Origin: Pseudomonadota bacterium
Lineage (GTDB): Bacteria > Pseudomonadota > Gammaproteobacteria > Burkholderiales > Burkholderiaceae_C
Assembly: GCA_023435325.1 (NCBI GenBank)
Contig: JAEYRT010000074.1
Coordinates: 1-32,685 of the forward strand
Direction of reading: 5' to 3'
Length of the DNA stretch: 32,685 nucleotides
Both the position numbers and the translations under genes were made by a program. Below the pieces are notes generated by a model. It was not told the origin of the DNA. It made no database searches and worked only from the letters and a program-made list of their open reading frames with translations. Numbering within the stretch: the stretch's first letter is position 1; each line of letters begins with the position of its first letter. This document shows positions 14,203-21,919 of the stretch, in pieces.

Positions 14203-15132
14203 TCACACGCGATCAATGATTTTTTCGCCGAACAAGCCTTGAGGACGAAACAGCAGGAAGACCAGGGCCAGCACGTAGGCAAACCAGATCTCGATACCGC
14301 CACCCACGTATGGGCCGAGATAGACCTCTGACAGCTTCTCGCCCACACCGATGATGAGACCGCCAATGATGGCGCCGGGCACCGAGGTCAAGCCTCCCAG
14401 GATCACTACCGGCAAAGCACGAAGCGCTACCGTTGTGAGCGTGAACTGCACACCCAGCTTGGAGCCCCAGATCATGCCGGCCACCAGTGCGACCAGACCA
14501 GCCACGCACCACACGATGACCCAGATGCGATTCAGGGGGATACCAATGGACTGGGCAGCCTGGTGGTCATCGGCTACCGCACGCAGCGCGCGGCCGGTGC
14601 TGGTTTTCTGGAAGAAAATCGTCAGCGCAATCACCAGCGCTGCAGCCAGCAGTGCGGCAATCACGTCTTCCTGATTGACCATGACGCCGCCTTCGAACAT
14701 GGAATCCATCAGGAAGACGGGGTCCTTGGGCATGCCGATGTCGATCTTGTAGATGTCGCTGCCAAACAAGGTCTGGCCCACGCCTTCCATGAAGTAGGTG
14801 ATGCCCAGTGTGGCCATCAGCAGCGTGGCGCCTTCCTGGTTCACCAGATGGCGCAGCACCAGGCGCTCAATCACCCAGGCGCAGATGAACATGATGAAGG
14901 CCGCAATGATGAAAGCCGCGACGTTGGTGACGATCTTGTTTTCAATGCCGGTCCACTGCGGAATCCATTCCGCGAAACGTGCCATGGCCAGTGCTGCAAA
15001 CAGCACCATGGCACCTTGTGCGAAATTGAAAACGCCAGAGGCTTTGAAAATCAGTACGAAGCCCAGCGCAACCAAGGCGTAGAGCATGCCGGCCATGAGG
15101 CCGCCAATCAGTGTTTCAAGAAAAAATGCCAT
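14203..15132 (-). CDS. LivH-type ABC transporter permease
   Basis: A 309-residue permease of the LivH class with about eight membrane helices. Typical segments are ETLIGGLMAGMLYALVALGFVLIFKASGVFNFAQGAMVLFAAL at the N-terminus, the coupling segment STGRALRAVADDHQAAQSIGIPLNRIWVIVWCVAGLVA, and VVILGGLTSVPGAIIGGLIIGVGEKLSEVYLGPYVG near the C-terminus. The ATG at 15132 has GGGAG upstream. It lies 31 bp after the LivG-type gene and is part of the same transcript. Confidence 0.93.
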   Translation of the reverse strand: MAFFLETLIGGLMAGMLYALVALGFVLIFKASGVFNFAQGAMVLFAALAMARFAEWIPQWTGIENKIVTNVAAFIIAAFIMFICAWVIERLVLRHLVNQEGATLLMATLGITYFMEGVGQTLFGSDIYKIDIGMPKDPVFLMDSMFEGGVMVNQEDVIAALLAAALVIALTIFFQKTSTGRALRAVADDHQAAQSIGIPLNRIWVIVWCVAGLVALVAGMIWGSKLGVQFTLTTVALRALPVVILGGLTSVPGAIIGGLIIGVGEKLSEVYLGPYVGGGIEIWFAYVLALVFLLFRPQGLFGEKIIDRV

Positions 15133-15163
15133 TGCTTGACTCCCGTGTCCGTCGTGCTTGGAT

Positions 15164-15949
15164 TCAGTGGCTGGTGCCCAGATAGGCCCGGATCACGTCT
15201 TCGTTGTTGCGCACTTCATCGGGTGCTCCATCGCCGATCTTCTTGCCGTAGTCCAGCACCACAACGCGGTCGGAAATGTCCATCACCACACCCATGTCGT
15301 GTTCGATCAGCACGATGGTCGTGCCGAACTCGTCATTGACGTCGAGAATGAAGCGGCACATGTCCTGCTTCTCTTCCACGTTCATGCCCGCCATGGGTTC
15401 GTCCAGCAGCAGCACCTGGGGCTCCATGGCCAGCGCACGCCCCAGGTCCACCCGTTTTTGCAGGCCATAGGGCAGCTGGCCTACGGGGGTCTTGCGGTAG
15501 GCCTGAATTTCGAGGAAGTCGATGATGTGTTCGACAAACTCGCGGTGCGCGATCTCTTCCTTTTCTGCAGGTCCGATGCGCAAGGCCTGCATCAAGATAT
15601 TGCTTTTGATCTTGAGGTTGCGCCCGGTCATGATGTTGTCGATCACGCTCATACCCTTGAACAGCGCCAGGTTCTGGAAGGTGCGGGCAACGCCCATTTC
15701 AGCGACCTGGCGGCTGTTCATGTGATCGAACTTCTTGCCGCGAAAGGTGATGGAGCCTTCGGACGGTGTGTAGACACCGTTGATGCAGTTGAGCATGGAG
15801 CTTTTGCCTGCACCGTTGGGGCCGATGATGGAGCGGATTTCATGCTCCTTCACGTTGAAAGAAATATCGGTCAGCGCCTTCACGCCACCAAAGCGCAAAC
15901 TGATGTTCTGGATGTCCAGGATGACATCGCCAATCTTCTTGTCTGTCAT
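15164..15949 (-). CDS. LivG-type ABC transporter ATP-binding protein
   Basis: A 261-residue ATPase. Walker A is GPNGAGKSS (about 43-51), the LivG-typical segment is RTFQNLALFKGMSVIDNIMTG, the signature is QLPYGLQKRVDLGRAL (a variant of LSGGQ seen in this subfamily), Walker B is VLLLDEPMAGMN, and the switch His follows in IVLIEHDMGVVMDISDRVVVLDYG. The C-terminal LivG extension GDGAPDEVRNNEDVIRAYLG is present. It lies 24 bp downstream of the acyl-CoA synthetase gene, so import and activation functions are transcribed together. Confidence 0.93.
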   Translation of the reverse strand: MTDKKIGDVILDIQNISLRFGGVKALTDISFNVKEHEIRSIIGPNGAGKSSMLNCINGVYTPSEGSITFRGKKFDHMNSRQVAEMGVARTFQNLALFKGMSVIDNIMTGRNLKIKSNILMQALRIGPAEKEEIAHREFVEHIIDFLEIQAYRKTPVGQLPYGLQKRVDLGRALAMEPQVLLLDEPMAGMNVEEKQDMCRFILDVNDEFGTTIVLIEHDMGVVMDISDRVVVLDYGKKIGDGAPDEVRNNEDVIRAYLGTSH

Positions 15950-15973
15950 TGCTGTGCGTCTCTCATTCTGGAA

Positions 15974-17908
15974 TCAGGCCGCAGCACGAGAGGCTGGGTA
16001 CATCTTCGCTTCAAGGATCTTGAGCGTGGCACTGACACTGCCGGTGCGCCCGTCTTCGAACTTCACCTGGGTTTCAATGAATTGCTCTTGTTTGCCGCTG
16101 TACAGCGCATCGATCAGCACGGCGTATTTGTCCGCAATGAAGTTGCGGCGTACCTTGCGGGTACGGGTCAACTCATCGTCATCCGGGTCCAGTTCTTTGT
16201 GCAGCACCAGAAAGCGTGCGACTTGGGTGTCGGCCATGCCGACTTCGCTGGCCAGATCCGCGTTCACCTGGCTGATGCAGTCCGCCACCAATTCCAGCAC
16301 TTGGGGCTTGGAGGCCAGATCCACATAGCCTCCATAGGGAATCCCCTGGCGCTCGGCCCAGTTGGCGACCGCTTCATAGTCAATATTGATGAACGCACAG
16401 ACTTGGTCGCGCTGATTGCCAAAGCACACGGCTTCCTTGATCTGCGGGAAGAACTTGAGCTTGTTCTCGATGTAGTTGGGCGCGAACATGGCACCGGTGT
16501 TGGTCTTGCCGACGTCCTTGGCGCGGTCGATGATGCGCAGATGGCCGTCCTCGTCGAGCACACCGGCATCTCCGGTGTGGAAATAGCCTTGTGCGTCGAT
16601 GACTTCCGCAGTGGCATCGGGGCGCTTGTAGTACTCCTTCAGAACAGAGACACCTTTGACCAGCACTTCACCGTTGTCGTCGATCTTCAGTTCGATGCCG
16701 GGCGCTGCCTGGCCGACGGTATTGAGTTTGACCTGGCCATTTTTCTGGATGCAGACATAGGCACAAGTCTCTGTTTGGCCATACAACTGCTTGAGGTTGA
16801 TGCCAATGGAGCGGAAAAAGCGAAACAGATCGGGGCCAATGGCAGCACCTGCGGTGTAGGCCACGCGGATGCGTGACAGGCCCATCACATTGCGCAGTGG
16901 TCCGTAGATCATCAGATCACCCAGCGCGTACTTCAGGCGATCCACCATGCCTACGGGTTTGCCGTCGAGAATGTCTGCCCCCACACGCTTGGCCAGATCC
17001 ATGCATTTTTCGTACAGCCATTGTTTGGGTTTGGCTGCGTCTTCCATGCGGATGGAAACCGAGGTCAGCATGCCCTCAAACACGCGGGGCGGCGCAAAGT
17101 AGTAGCTGGGGCCAATTTCGCGCAAGTCGATGCTGACCGTGCTGGCTGACTCCGGGCAGTTGATGGTAAAGCCCGCCACCATCCATTGCGCCAGGGAAAA
17201 CAGGTGATCCCCCACCCATGCAGGTGGCAGATAGGAAATCACGTTGTCTGCCGGATTCAGCCCGTCGACCTCGACCGCTCCCTGTGCTGAGCCAATGAAG
17301 CTGGCATGGGTCTGGCAGACGCCCTTGGGCTTGCCGGTCGTGCCGGAGGTGTACAGGATGACGGAGACATCGTCGGGCTTGACCGCCTGGACCATGGTGT
17401 CCCAGACGCCAGGGTGGCTGCGGTCCCATTCCATGCCGCGCTGCTGGAGCTGGGTGCAGCTGATCAGGCCGGGCTGGTCGTACTTGCGCAGACCGCGTGG
17501 ATCGTCATAGATGATGTATTCGATGCTGGGAACAGACTCGCGCACTTCCAGCAGCTTGTCCACCTGTTCCTGGTTTTCGGCAAAAGCAAAACGGATGTCT
17601 GCGTCCTGCATCACAAACGCCATCTCCTGCGCTACCGCATCCTGGTAGAGAGGGATGGGGACGGCCCCCAGGCTTTGCACTGCCACGAAACCCATGTACA
17701 GGCTGGGGCGGTTGTCGCTGATGAATGCCAGGTTCTGGCCTCTGGCCAAACCCAAGGCAGCCAGACCACAGGCCATCTGACGGACATTGTCAGCGACATC
17801 GCGCCATGTCCATGTTTGCCAGATCCCATATTCTTTCTCGCGCAGCGCAGCAGCATCGGGCCTTTCGGCAGCATGCTTGAGCAGCAGATGCGGAAATGTT
17901 GTCGCCAT
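15974..17908 (-). CDS. AMP-dependent acyl-CoA synthetase (long-chain/FadD-like fold)
   Basis: A 644-residue adenylate-forming ligase that would convert a carboxylic acid, ATP and CoA to acyl-CoA. Motifs: VILYTSGTTGKPKGVCQTH (P-loop, about 180-198), YGQTETCAYV (A5), GYFHTGDAGVLDEDGHLRIIDRAKDVGKTNTGAMFAPNYIENKLK (A7-A8) and a C-terminal ELTRTRKVRRNFI with the expected Lys. The opening FPHLLLKHAAERPDAAALREKEYGIWQTWTW and the length match the long-chain/bile-acid-type synthetases. The RBS GAGGA lies 7 nt before the ATG at 17908. It is the first gene of the transporter operon and diverges from the Crp/Fnr-type regulator. The substrate may be an aromatic or fatty acid; undetermined. Confidence 0.92.
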   Translation of the reverse strand: MATTFPHLLLKHAAERPDAAALREKEYGIWQTWTWRDVADNVRQMACGLAALGLARGQNLAFISDNRPSLYMGFVAVQSLGAVPIPLYQDAVAQEMAFVMQDADIRFAFAENQEQVDKLLEVRESVPSIEYIIYDDPRGLRKYDQPGLISCTQLQQRGMEWDRSHPGVWDTMVQAVKPDDVSVILYTSGTTGKPKGVCQTHASFIGSAQGAVEVDGLNPADNVISYLPPAWVGDHLFSLAQWMVAGFTINCPESASTVSIDLREIGPSYYFAPPRVFEGMLTSVSIRMEDAAKPKQWLYEKCMDLAKRVGADILDGKPVGMVDRLKYALGDLMIYGPLRNVMGLSRIRVAYTAGAAIGPDLFRFFRSIGINLKQLYGQTETCAYVCIQKNGQVKLNTVGQAAPGIELKIDDNGEVLVKGVSVLKEYYKRPDATAEVIDAQGYFHTGDAGVLDEDGHLRIIDRAKDVGKTNTGAMFAPNYIENKLKFFPQIKEAVCFGNQRDQVCAFINIDYEAVANWAERQGIPYGGYVDLASKPQVLELVADCISQVNADLASEVGMADTQVARFLVLHKELDPDDDELTRTRKVRRNFIADKYAVLIDALYSGKQEQFIETQVKFEDGRTGSVSATLKILEAKMYPASRAAA

Positions 17909-18099
17909 TGCAGATCCTCACAGATTCAAACTTCGGGCCAACCGAAGAGCTCGCTGCACACGTACGCGGGCTCATGGAACTGGAATGGATAGTAGGGACT
18001 GGTTTGACGTTTTCTTGTCTTTGCGCCGACATTCTCGGGAAACACCTACTCGGGTTAGTACGCGCCTTTTGTAGGTATTTGGCGCTTATTTGTTGCGAT

Positions 18100-18113
18100 T
18101 TGATCCATATCAG
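18100..18113. promoter_or_regulatory. FNR/ANR-type box between synthetase operon and regulator
   Basis: TTGATCCATATCAG matches the FNR consensus TTGAT-N4-ATCAA at 9 of 10 defined positions. It sits 87 bp (site centre) before the regulator ATG at 18194 and about 198 bp before the synthetase ATG at 17908. It could serve either side; no clear -10 could be placed at the class II distance on either strand. Confidence 0.6.
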
Positions 18114-18193
18114 TTCAGACATCGGTGCGTGAAAAAGCCTGTCGTGGCAAACCCCAATGTCATTCCCTGCTTGTCTACGCACATGCTCTCGCC

Positions 18194-18934
18194 ATGAGTG
18201 CCAGAACGTCCCTTTACCAACGCCGTCGCATGGCGACGCCCCAAGAAATTGCGTCCATTCCCTGGATACAGGTGCTGCAGCCGCACGAGCGGGAACGCGC
18301 TGTGGCAGGTCTTCTGGTGACTGAGGCCTGTGCTGGCGAATATGTCTCGGTCATCGGCAAGCCACCGACCTACTGGTTCGGTCTGATCGATGGATTGCTG
18401 AAAATGAGTGCCGACAATGCGGACGGCTCCAGCATGACTTTCACCGGAGTTCCGCCTGGAGGGTGGTTTGGTGAGGGAACCTGCATCAAGCGGGAGCCTT
18501 ACCGCTACAACATTCAGGCACTGCGCAAAAGCGTCATCGCGGGGGTGCCGCTGGAGACGTTTCAGTGGCTTCTGGACCATTCGCTGAGCTTCAACCGCTT
18601 CATCATGAATCAGCTCAACGAACGGCTGGGGCAGTTCATTGCAGCGCGCGGCATCGACCGCATGCACAACCCGGATGTGCGCGTGGCGCGCAGCCTGGCG
18701 GCGCTTTTCAATCCGGTGCTGTACCCGGCCGTGGGTACGGTGCTGCGCATCACCCAGCAGGAGCTGGCGTATCTGGTGGGGCTGTCACGCCAGCGCGTGA
18801 ACGAGGCGCTGTCGGCGCTGGAAGCCGCGGGAGCCATTGTGGTCGAGTACGGCGGCTTGCGCGTGATAGATCTGCAGGCGCTGCGCGAGGGCGACTTTGC
18901 CGCCAGCAAGCGCATGTCAGCCGTGACGCCCTGA
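18194..18934 (+). CDS. Crp/Fnr-family transcriptional regulator
   Basis: A 246-residue regulator from the ATG at 18194 (others: GTG 18125, ATG 18230; none has a strong RBS). A cyclic-nucleotide-like sensor domain covers about 25-125 (PPTYWFGLIDGLLKMS, then PPGGWFGEGTCIKREPYRYNIQAL). A long dimerisation helix follows (FNRFIMNQLNERLGQFI), and the helix-turn-helix is at about 185-207 (ITQQELAYLVGLSRQRVNEALSALEAAG). Only two Cys are present (46, 97), so no FNR-type 4Fe-4S cluster can form. Recognition-helix positions that read the FNR box (Glu-x-x-Ser-Arg) are here Gln200, Asn203 and Glu204, so it probably reads a different palindrome. It diverges from the CoA-ligase/transporter operon and likely controls it; the effector is unknown. 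Confidence 0.85.
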   Translation: MSARTSLYQRRRMATPQEIASIPWIQVLQPHERERAVAGLLVTEACAGEYVSVIGKPPTYWFGLIDGLLKMSADNADGSSMTFTGVPPGGWFGEGTCIKREPYRYNIQALRKSVIAGVPLETFQWLLDHSLSFNRFIMNQLNERLGQFIAARGIDRMHNPDVRVARSLAALFNPVLYPAVGTVLRITQQELAYLVGLSRQRVNEALSALEAAGAIVVEYGGLRVIDLQALREGDFAASKRMSAVTP

Positions 18935-19013
18935 TCGTCGAGGGCATAGGCTGAGCATCGAGCAAGGCTGTACAAGGGGCGCGACAATAGCGGTCTAACT
19001 CCAAGAGCCGAGC

Positions 19014-19763
19014 ATGTCTTTCAAAGACCACCCCCATTTCCGAGGCCCCGCATCTTCTGACGGAGCCTCCCGTCCCGCCCGCGAACGCACTGGTCGCAGT
19101 GGTGATGACCGCCCCCGTGGCGGTAAATCCTTTGGTGCCCGCGATGACCGTGGCCCACGCCGTGAAGGCGGTTTTGGCGGCGGTGACCGCCCTCGCTTTC
19201 AGCGTGAAGAGCGCAACGAACGCGGCCCACGTCCAGAGCGCAGCGAACGCAGTTTTGGTGGCGATCGTCCCCGCCGTGAAGAAGGCGGCTTTGGCCGTTC
19301 GGACCGTCCCCGTTTCAATGACGAGCGCGGCTCACGCCGTGAAGGCGGTTTTGGCGGTGGTGACCGCCCCCGCTTTCAGCGTGAAGAGCGCAACGAGCGC
19401 GGTCCCCGTACAGAACGTGGTGAGCGCAGTTTTGGCGGTGACCGTCCCCGCCGTGAAGAAGGCGGCTTTGGTCATTCGGATCGCCCGCGCTTTAACCGTG
19501 ATGAGCGTGGCCCACGCCCAGAGCGCAGCTTGGGCGACCGCAAGCCAGGTTTTGGCAAAGGCCCGCGCCAAGGCGGCCATCGCAAAGCGGATGACCGTGG
19601 CCCACGCGAGCAGCAGTTCGAACGCTCGTTTGAAGTGCGCGAAGGCGAAACCCGTCGTGCCTTCAGTGGCATTCGTGCCTACCGTGCGCCCGCAGCCTTG
19701 AAAGGCAAGGCGGCACCCATCAAGGTGATTCGCCCTGAAGACAAGTTCAAAGACAAAAAATAA
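19014..19763 (+). CDS. Arg/Gly-rich low-complexity repeat protein
   Basis: A 249-residue, extremely basic and disordered protein: RGG/RPRF/RREGGFGGGDRPRFQREERNERG-type sequence makes up residues 20-190. Such tails bind RNA in RNA helicases, RNA chaperones and pseudouridine synthases, but here no folded domain is attached. The C-terminus (FERSFEVREGETRRAFSGIRAYRAPAALKGKAAPIKVIRPEDKFKDKK) is less repetitive and may be the conserved functional part. Codon periodicity and an AAGAGCC upstream of the ATG at 19014 support that it is translated. Two 59-residue copies in tandem build the middle. The gene stands alone and ends in a dispersed repeat and terminator. RNA binding is inference. Confidence 0.7.
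   Translation: MSFKDHPHFRGPASSDGASRPARERTGRSGDDRPRGGKSFGARDDRGPRREGGFGGGDRPRFQREERNERGPRPERSERSFGGDRPRREEGGFGRSDRPRFNDERGSRREGGFGGGDRPRFQREERNERGPRTERGERSFGGDRPRREEGGFGHSDRPRFNRDERGPRPERSLGDRKPGFGKGPRQGGHRKADDRGPREQQFERSFEVREGETRRAFSGIRAYRAPAALKGKAAPIKVIRPEDKFKDKK
19149..19502 (+). repeat. 177-bp tandem duplication inside the RG-rich gene
   Basis: Copies at 19149-19325 and 19326-19502 encode the 59-residue unit RGPRREGGFGGGDRPRFQR... twice, with a few substitutions (GPRPERSERS against GPRTERGERS, GRSDRPRF against GHSDRPRF). A third, partial copy starts at about 19507. High identity suggests recent or gene-converted expansion, so length could vary between strains. Confidence 0.8.
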
Positions 19764-19767
19764 TCAG

Positions 19768-19820
19768 AGCGATTGACGCTTGTTTGATAAGGGTTTCAGA
19801 TATAAAACCATCTGAAAACC
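19768..19820. repeat. Second copy of the intergenic palindromic repeat
   Basis: AGCGATTGACGCTTG leads into GGTTTCAGAT (19792-19801), which pairs with ATCTGAAAACC (19810-19820; one extra A). The inner hairpin and the CGCTT-AAGGGTTTCAGAT spacing match the copy at 5011-5088. It begins 5 bp after the RG-rich stop codon, just before the terminator. Confidence 0.65.
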
Positions 19821-19822
19821 AG

Positions 19823-19853
19823 AAAGGGAGCGCGTAAGCAGCTCCCTTTTTTA
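19823..19853. terminator. Rho-independent terminator between convergent genes
   Basis: AAAGGGAGC (19823-19831) and GCTCCCTTT (19841-19849) form a 9-bp stem followed by more T residues to 19852. It ends the RG-rich gene and, given the A residues on the other side, may also end aqpZ. Confidence 0.88.
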
Positions 19854-19874
19854 TTGATGTGTCAGTGGTGAGGT

Positions 19875-20579
19875 TCAGTCGTCACTGCGGCCCGAGAGCA
19901 AGACCTTGTAAATCAGCGCACCAAGAATGGCGCCTGCGATGGGGGCGAGCCAGAACAGCCACAGCTGCTGCATGGCGATCTCGGGGCCGAATACGGCCAC
20001 GCCAGTGGAACGCGCGGGATTGACGGAGGTGTTGGTGACGGGGATGCTGATCAGGTGAATCAGCGTCAGGCACAGACCAATGGCCAGACCCGCGAAACCT
20101 GCGGCAGCGCGTTTGGCGGTGGCACCCAGGATGACAATCAGGAAGATCGCCGTCATGACGACTTCGGCGGTGATGGCCGCACCCAGGCCATAGCCACCCG
20201 GAGAGTGTTCGCCAAATCCGTTGGTCGCAAAGCCTCCGATGTCGGCCCCGGCCTTGCCGGTGGCAATCGCATACAAAATGCCGCCGCCGACAATGGCACC
20301 CAGCACTTGGGCAATCACGTAGGCAGGCAATTCACGCCACGAAAAACGGCCGCCCATGGTCAGACCGACCGAGACGGCCGGGTTGAAGTGCCCCCCGGAG
20401 ATGGGGCCCAGCGCATAGGCACCAGTGACCACGGTCAGGCCAAAAGCCAGGGATACGCCGACCAGTCCGATGCCGACTTCGGGAAAAGCGGCTGCGAGTA
20501 CGGCACTGCCACAACCGCCCAAGGCGAGCCACAGCGTGCCGATGAATTCGGCCGACCATTTTTGTACTGATGTATACAT
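19875..20579 (-). CDS. aqpZ: Aquaporin Z water channel
   Basis: A 234-residue inner-membrane water channel. Six membrane helices and both half-helix signatures are present: SGGHFNPAVS (NPA at 66-68) and TNTSVNPARS (NPA at 187-189). The selectivity-filter region matches AqpZ (Arg190 after the second NPA, His in LIHLISIPVTNTSVNPAR, a small residue in loop E) and excludes a glycerol facilitator (no GlpF Asp after NPAR). The ATG at 20579 is preceded by AGGAGG, the best ribosome-binding site in the region; a longer reading from 20636 has none. It is a single-gene unit with a palindrome in its leader. Confidence 0.95.
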   Translation of the reverse strand: MYTSVQKWSAEFIGTLWLALGGCGSAVLAAAFPEVGIGLVGVSLAFGLTVVTGAYALGPISGGHFNPAVSVGLTMGGRFSWRELPAYVIAQVLGAIVGGGILYAIATGKAGADIGGFATNGFGEHSPGGYGLGAAITAEVVMTAIFLIVILGATAKRAAAGFAGLAIGLCLTLIHLISIPVTNTSVNPARSTGVAVFGPEIAMQQLWLFWLAPIAGAILGALIYKVLLSGRSDD

Positions 20580-20616
20580 AACGCCTCCTGCAAGACATTT
20601 CTCTCGACACACAAGC

Positions 20617-20637
20617 GTTGGTGGTGCATCCACCAAC
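20617..20637. repeat. Perfect palindrome upstream of aqpZ
   Basis: GTTGGTGG (20617-20624) and CCACCAAC (20630-20637) flank 5 nt, ending 37 bp before the aqpZ ATG. It may be an operator or a hairpin in the leader RNA. No T run follows, so termination is unlikely. Confidence 0.45.
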
Positions 20638-20741
20638 TGGTTCGCATGCTAGGGAGTCGATGGCGCTGCGGCAGCTTTGTAACTGTCAAGAAACATCACT
20701 GAGGTGCAAGTAGGTGCAAGTGCATGACGTCTTCTGGGTTT

Positions 20742-20765
20742 GGCAGCCGGTCCGCCGGGGCTGCC
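20742..20765 (-). terminator. Weak hairpin after the alpha-hydroxy-acid oxidase gene
   Basis: GGCAGCC (20742-20748) pairs with GGCTGCC (20759-20765), 13 bp past the stop at 20778. It has no T tract, so it is at best a partial terminator. Next to it lies a tandem direct repeat, AGGTGCAAGT, at 20702-20711 and 20712-20721. Confidence 0.3.
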
Positions 20766-20777
20766 CAGGGGTGTGGT

Positions 20778-21914
20778 TCAAGGGGCGTTCCACAGTACCT
20801 GGGGAGTGATGTCTGCCACAGTGGCGCAGCCCAGATGGGCCATGGCCAGCTCCAGTTCCGCGCGGAGCAGGTGTAGCAGATGAGCCACACCCAGCATGCC
20901 GGCGGTGGCCAGGGCATGCATTGGGGGGCGTCCGACCAGCACGGCGCGGGCGCCCAGGGCCAGAGCCTTGACCACGTCGGTGCCGTGGCGCACACCGCTG
21001 TCCAGCAGCAGAGGCACATCAGGAGCCACGGCCCGGGCGATGGCGGGCAGCACATCAAGCGGGCTGACCACCCCGTCCAGCACACGCCCGCCATGGTTGG
21101 AGACGATCAGCGCATCGGCACCCAGATCGATGGCCTGCCGGGCTTGGGCGGGGGAAAGCACTCCTTTGACGATCAAGGGCAGCGATGTTTGTGCCCGCAG
21201 CCAGCGCAGATCCTCCCAGGTCGGTGCCTGCTGCACCAGCGGCGTGCCAAACAGTATCGGGCCTTGCAGCGTGCTGGTGTGCTGGATGGTGGGCATGCCG
21301 CGCAGGTTGGCGGCATGTACCCCTGCAGGCAGTGCCAAACCGGAGCGCTTGATGCTGGCGTCTACCGTCCAGACCAGGGCGGTGTAGCCTGCGGCTTCGG
21401 CACGGCGGATCAACTGCAAGCTGTGCTCGCGCTGGGGCTGCAGATACAGCTGGAACCAGCGCGGCGCACCGATCCCCAGCTCCTGCACGGCCTGGTCGGC
21501 GGTGGCGGCAATGTCTTCCAGCGTGTGGCTGGACAGCGTGCTGACCACCATGCCGGTCTGCAAGGCCATGGCGGCCTGGATAGTGGCCAGCTCGCCCATA
21601 GGGTGGGCCAGCTGCTGGTAGGCCACGGGTGCCAGCAGCAATGGGCTGTGCAAGGTGTGACCCAGCAACTGGATGCGGGTGTGGGCTGCACCCAGCTGCG
21701 CGATGGGTTGGGGCAGCAGTCGCAGTTGATCGAAGGCTGCGCGGTTATGGGCCAGGGTCAGGTGCTGGTCGGCTCCACCCTGGATGTGCTGCCAGGCCAG
21801 GGCTTCGATGTGATGAATGGCATGCCGTTCATAGTCGGCAGCCTGGGCAATGTCCGGGGGGATCTGTGTGTGGGCGGGACGTACCGGCGCGCCCAGGGCA
21901 TTTTGCAGCGACAT
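20778..21914 (-). CDS. FMN-dependent alpha-hydroxy-acid oxidising enzyme
   Basis: A 378-residue TIM-barrel flavoenzyme of the lactate/glycolate oxidase (LldD) family, which oxidises 2-hydroxy acids to 2-keto acids. Visible: HLTLAHNRAAFDQLRLLPQ near the N-terminus, the FMN strand LLLAPVAYQQLAHPMGELAT, FQLYLQPQREHSLQLIRRAEAAGYTALVWTVDA, the Lys strand PLIVKGVLSPAQA, and the active-site VSNHGGRVLDGVVSPLDVLP with catalytic His, then LLLDSGVRHGTDVVKALALGARAVLVGRP. No signal peptide. The ATG at 21914 lies 5 bp after the hydroxylase stop, implying translational coupling; a GTG at 21935 would overlap the upstream gene. Which acid is used (lactate, mandelate or other) is not readable. Confidence 0.9.
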   Translation of the reverse strand: MSLQNALGAPVRPAHTQIPPDIAQAADYERHAIHHIEALAWQHIQGGADQHLTLAHNRAAFDQLRLLPQPIAQLGAAHTRIQLLGHTLHSPLLLAPVAYQQLAHPMGELATIQAAMALQTGMVVSTLSSHTLEDIAATADQAVQELGIGAPRWFQLYLQPQREHSLQLIRRAEAAGYTALVWTVDASIKRSGLALPAGVHAANLRGMPTIQHTSTLQGPILFGTPLVQQAPTWEDLRWLRAQTSLPLIVKGVLSPAQARQAIDLGADALIVSNHGGRVLDGVVSPLDVLPAIARAVAPDVPLLLDSGVRHGTDVVKALALGARAVLVGRPPMHALATAGMLGVAHLLHLLRAELELAMAHLGCATVADITPQVLWNAP

Positions 21915-21919
21915 GGGCG

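Noticed and set aside
15158..16876. 572-codon plus-strand frame opposite the LivG and acyl-CoA synthetase genes
   Set aside because: It spans two well-supported minus-strand genes and has the biased composition of an antisense shadow.
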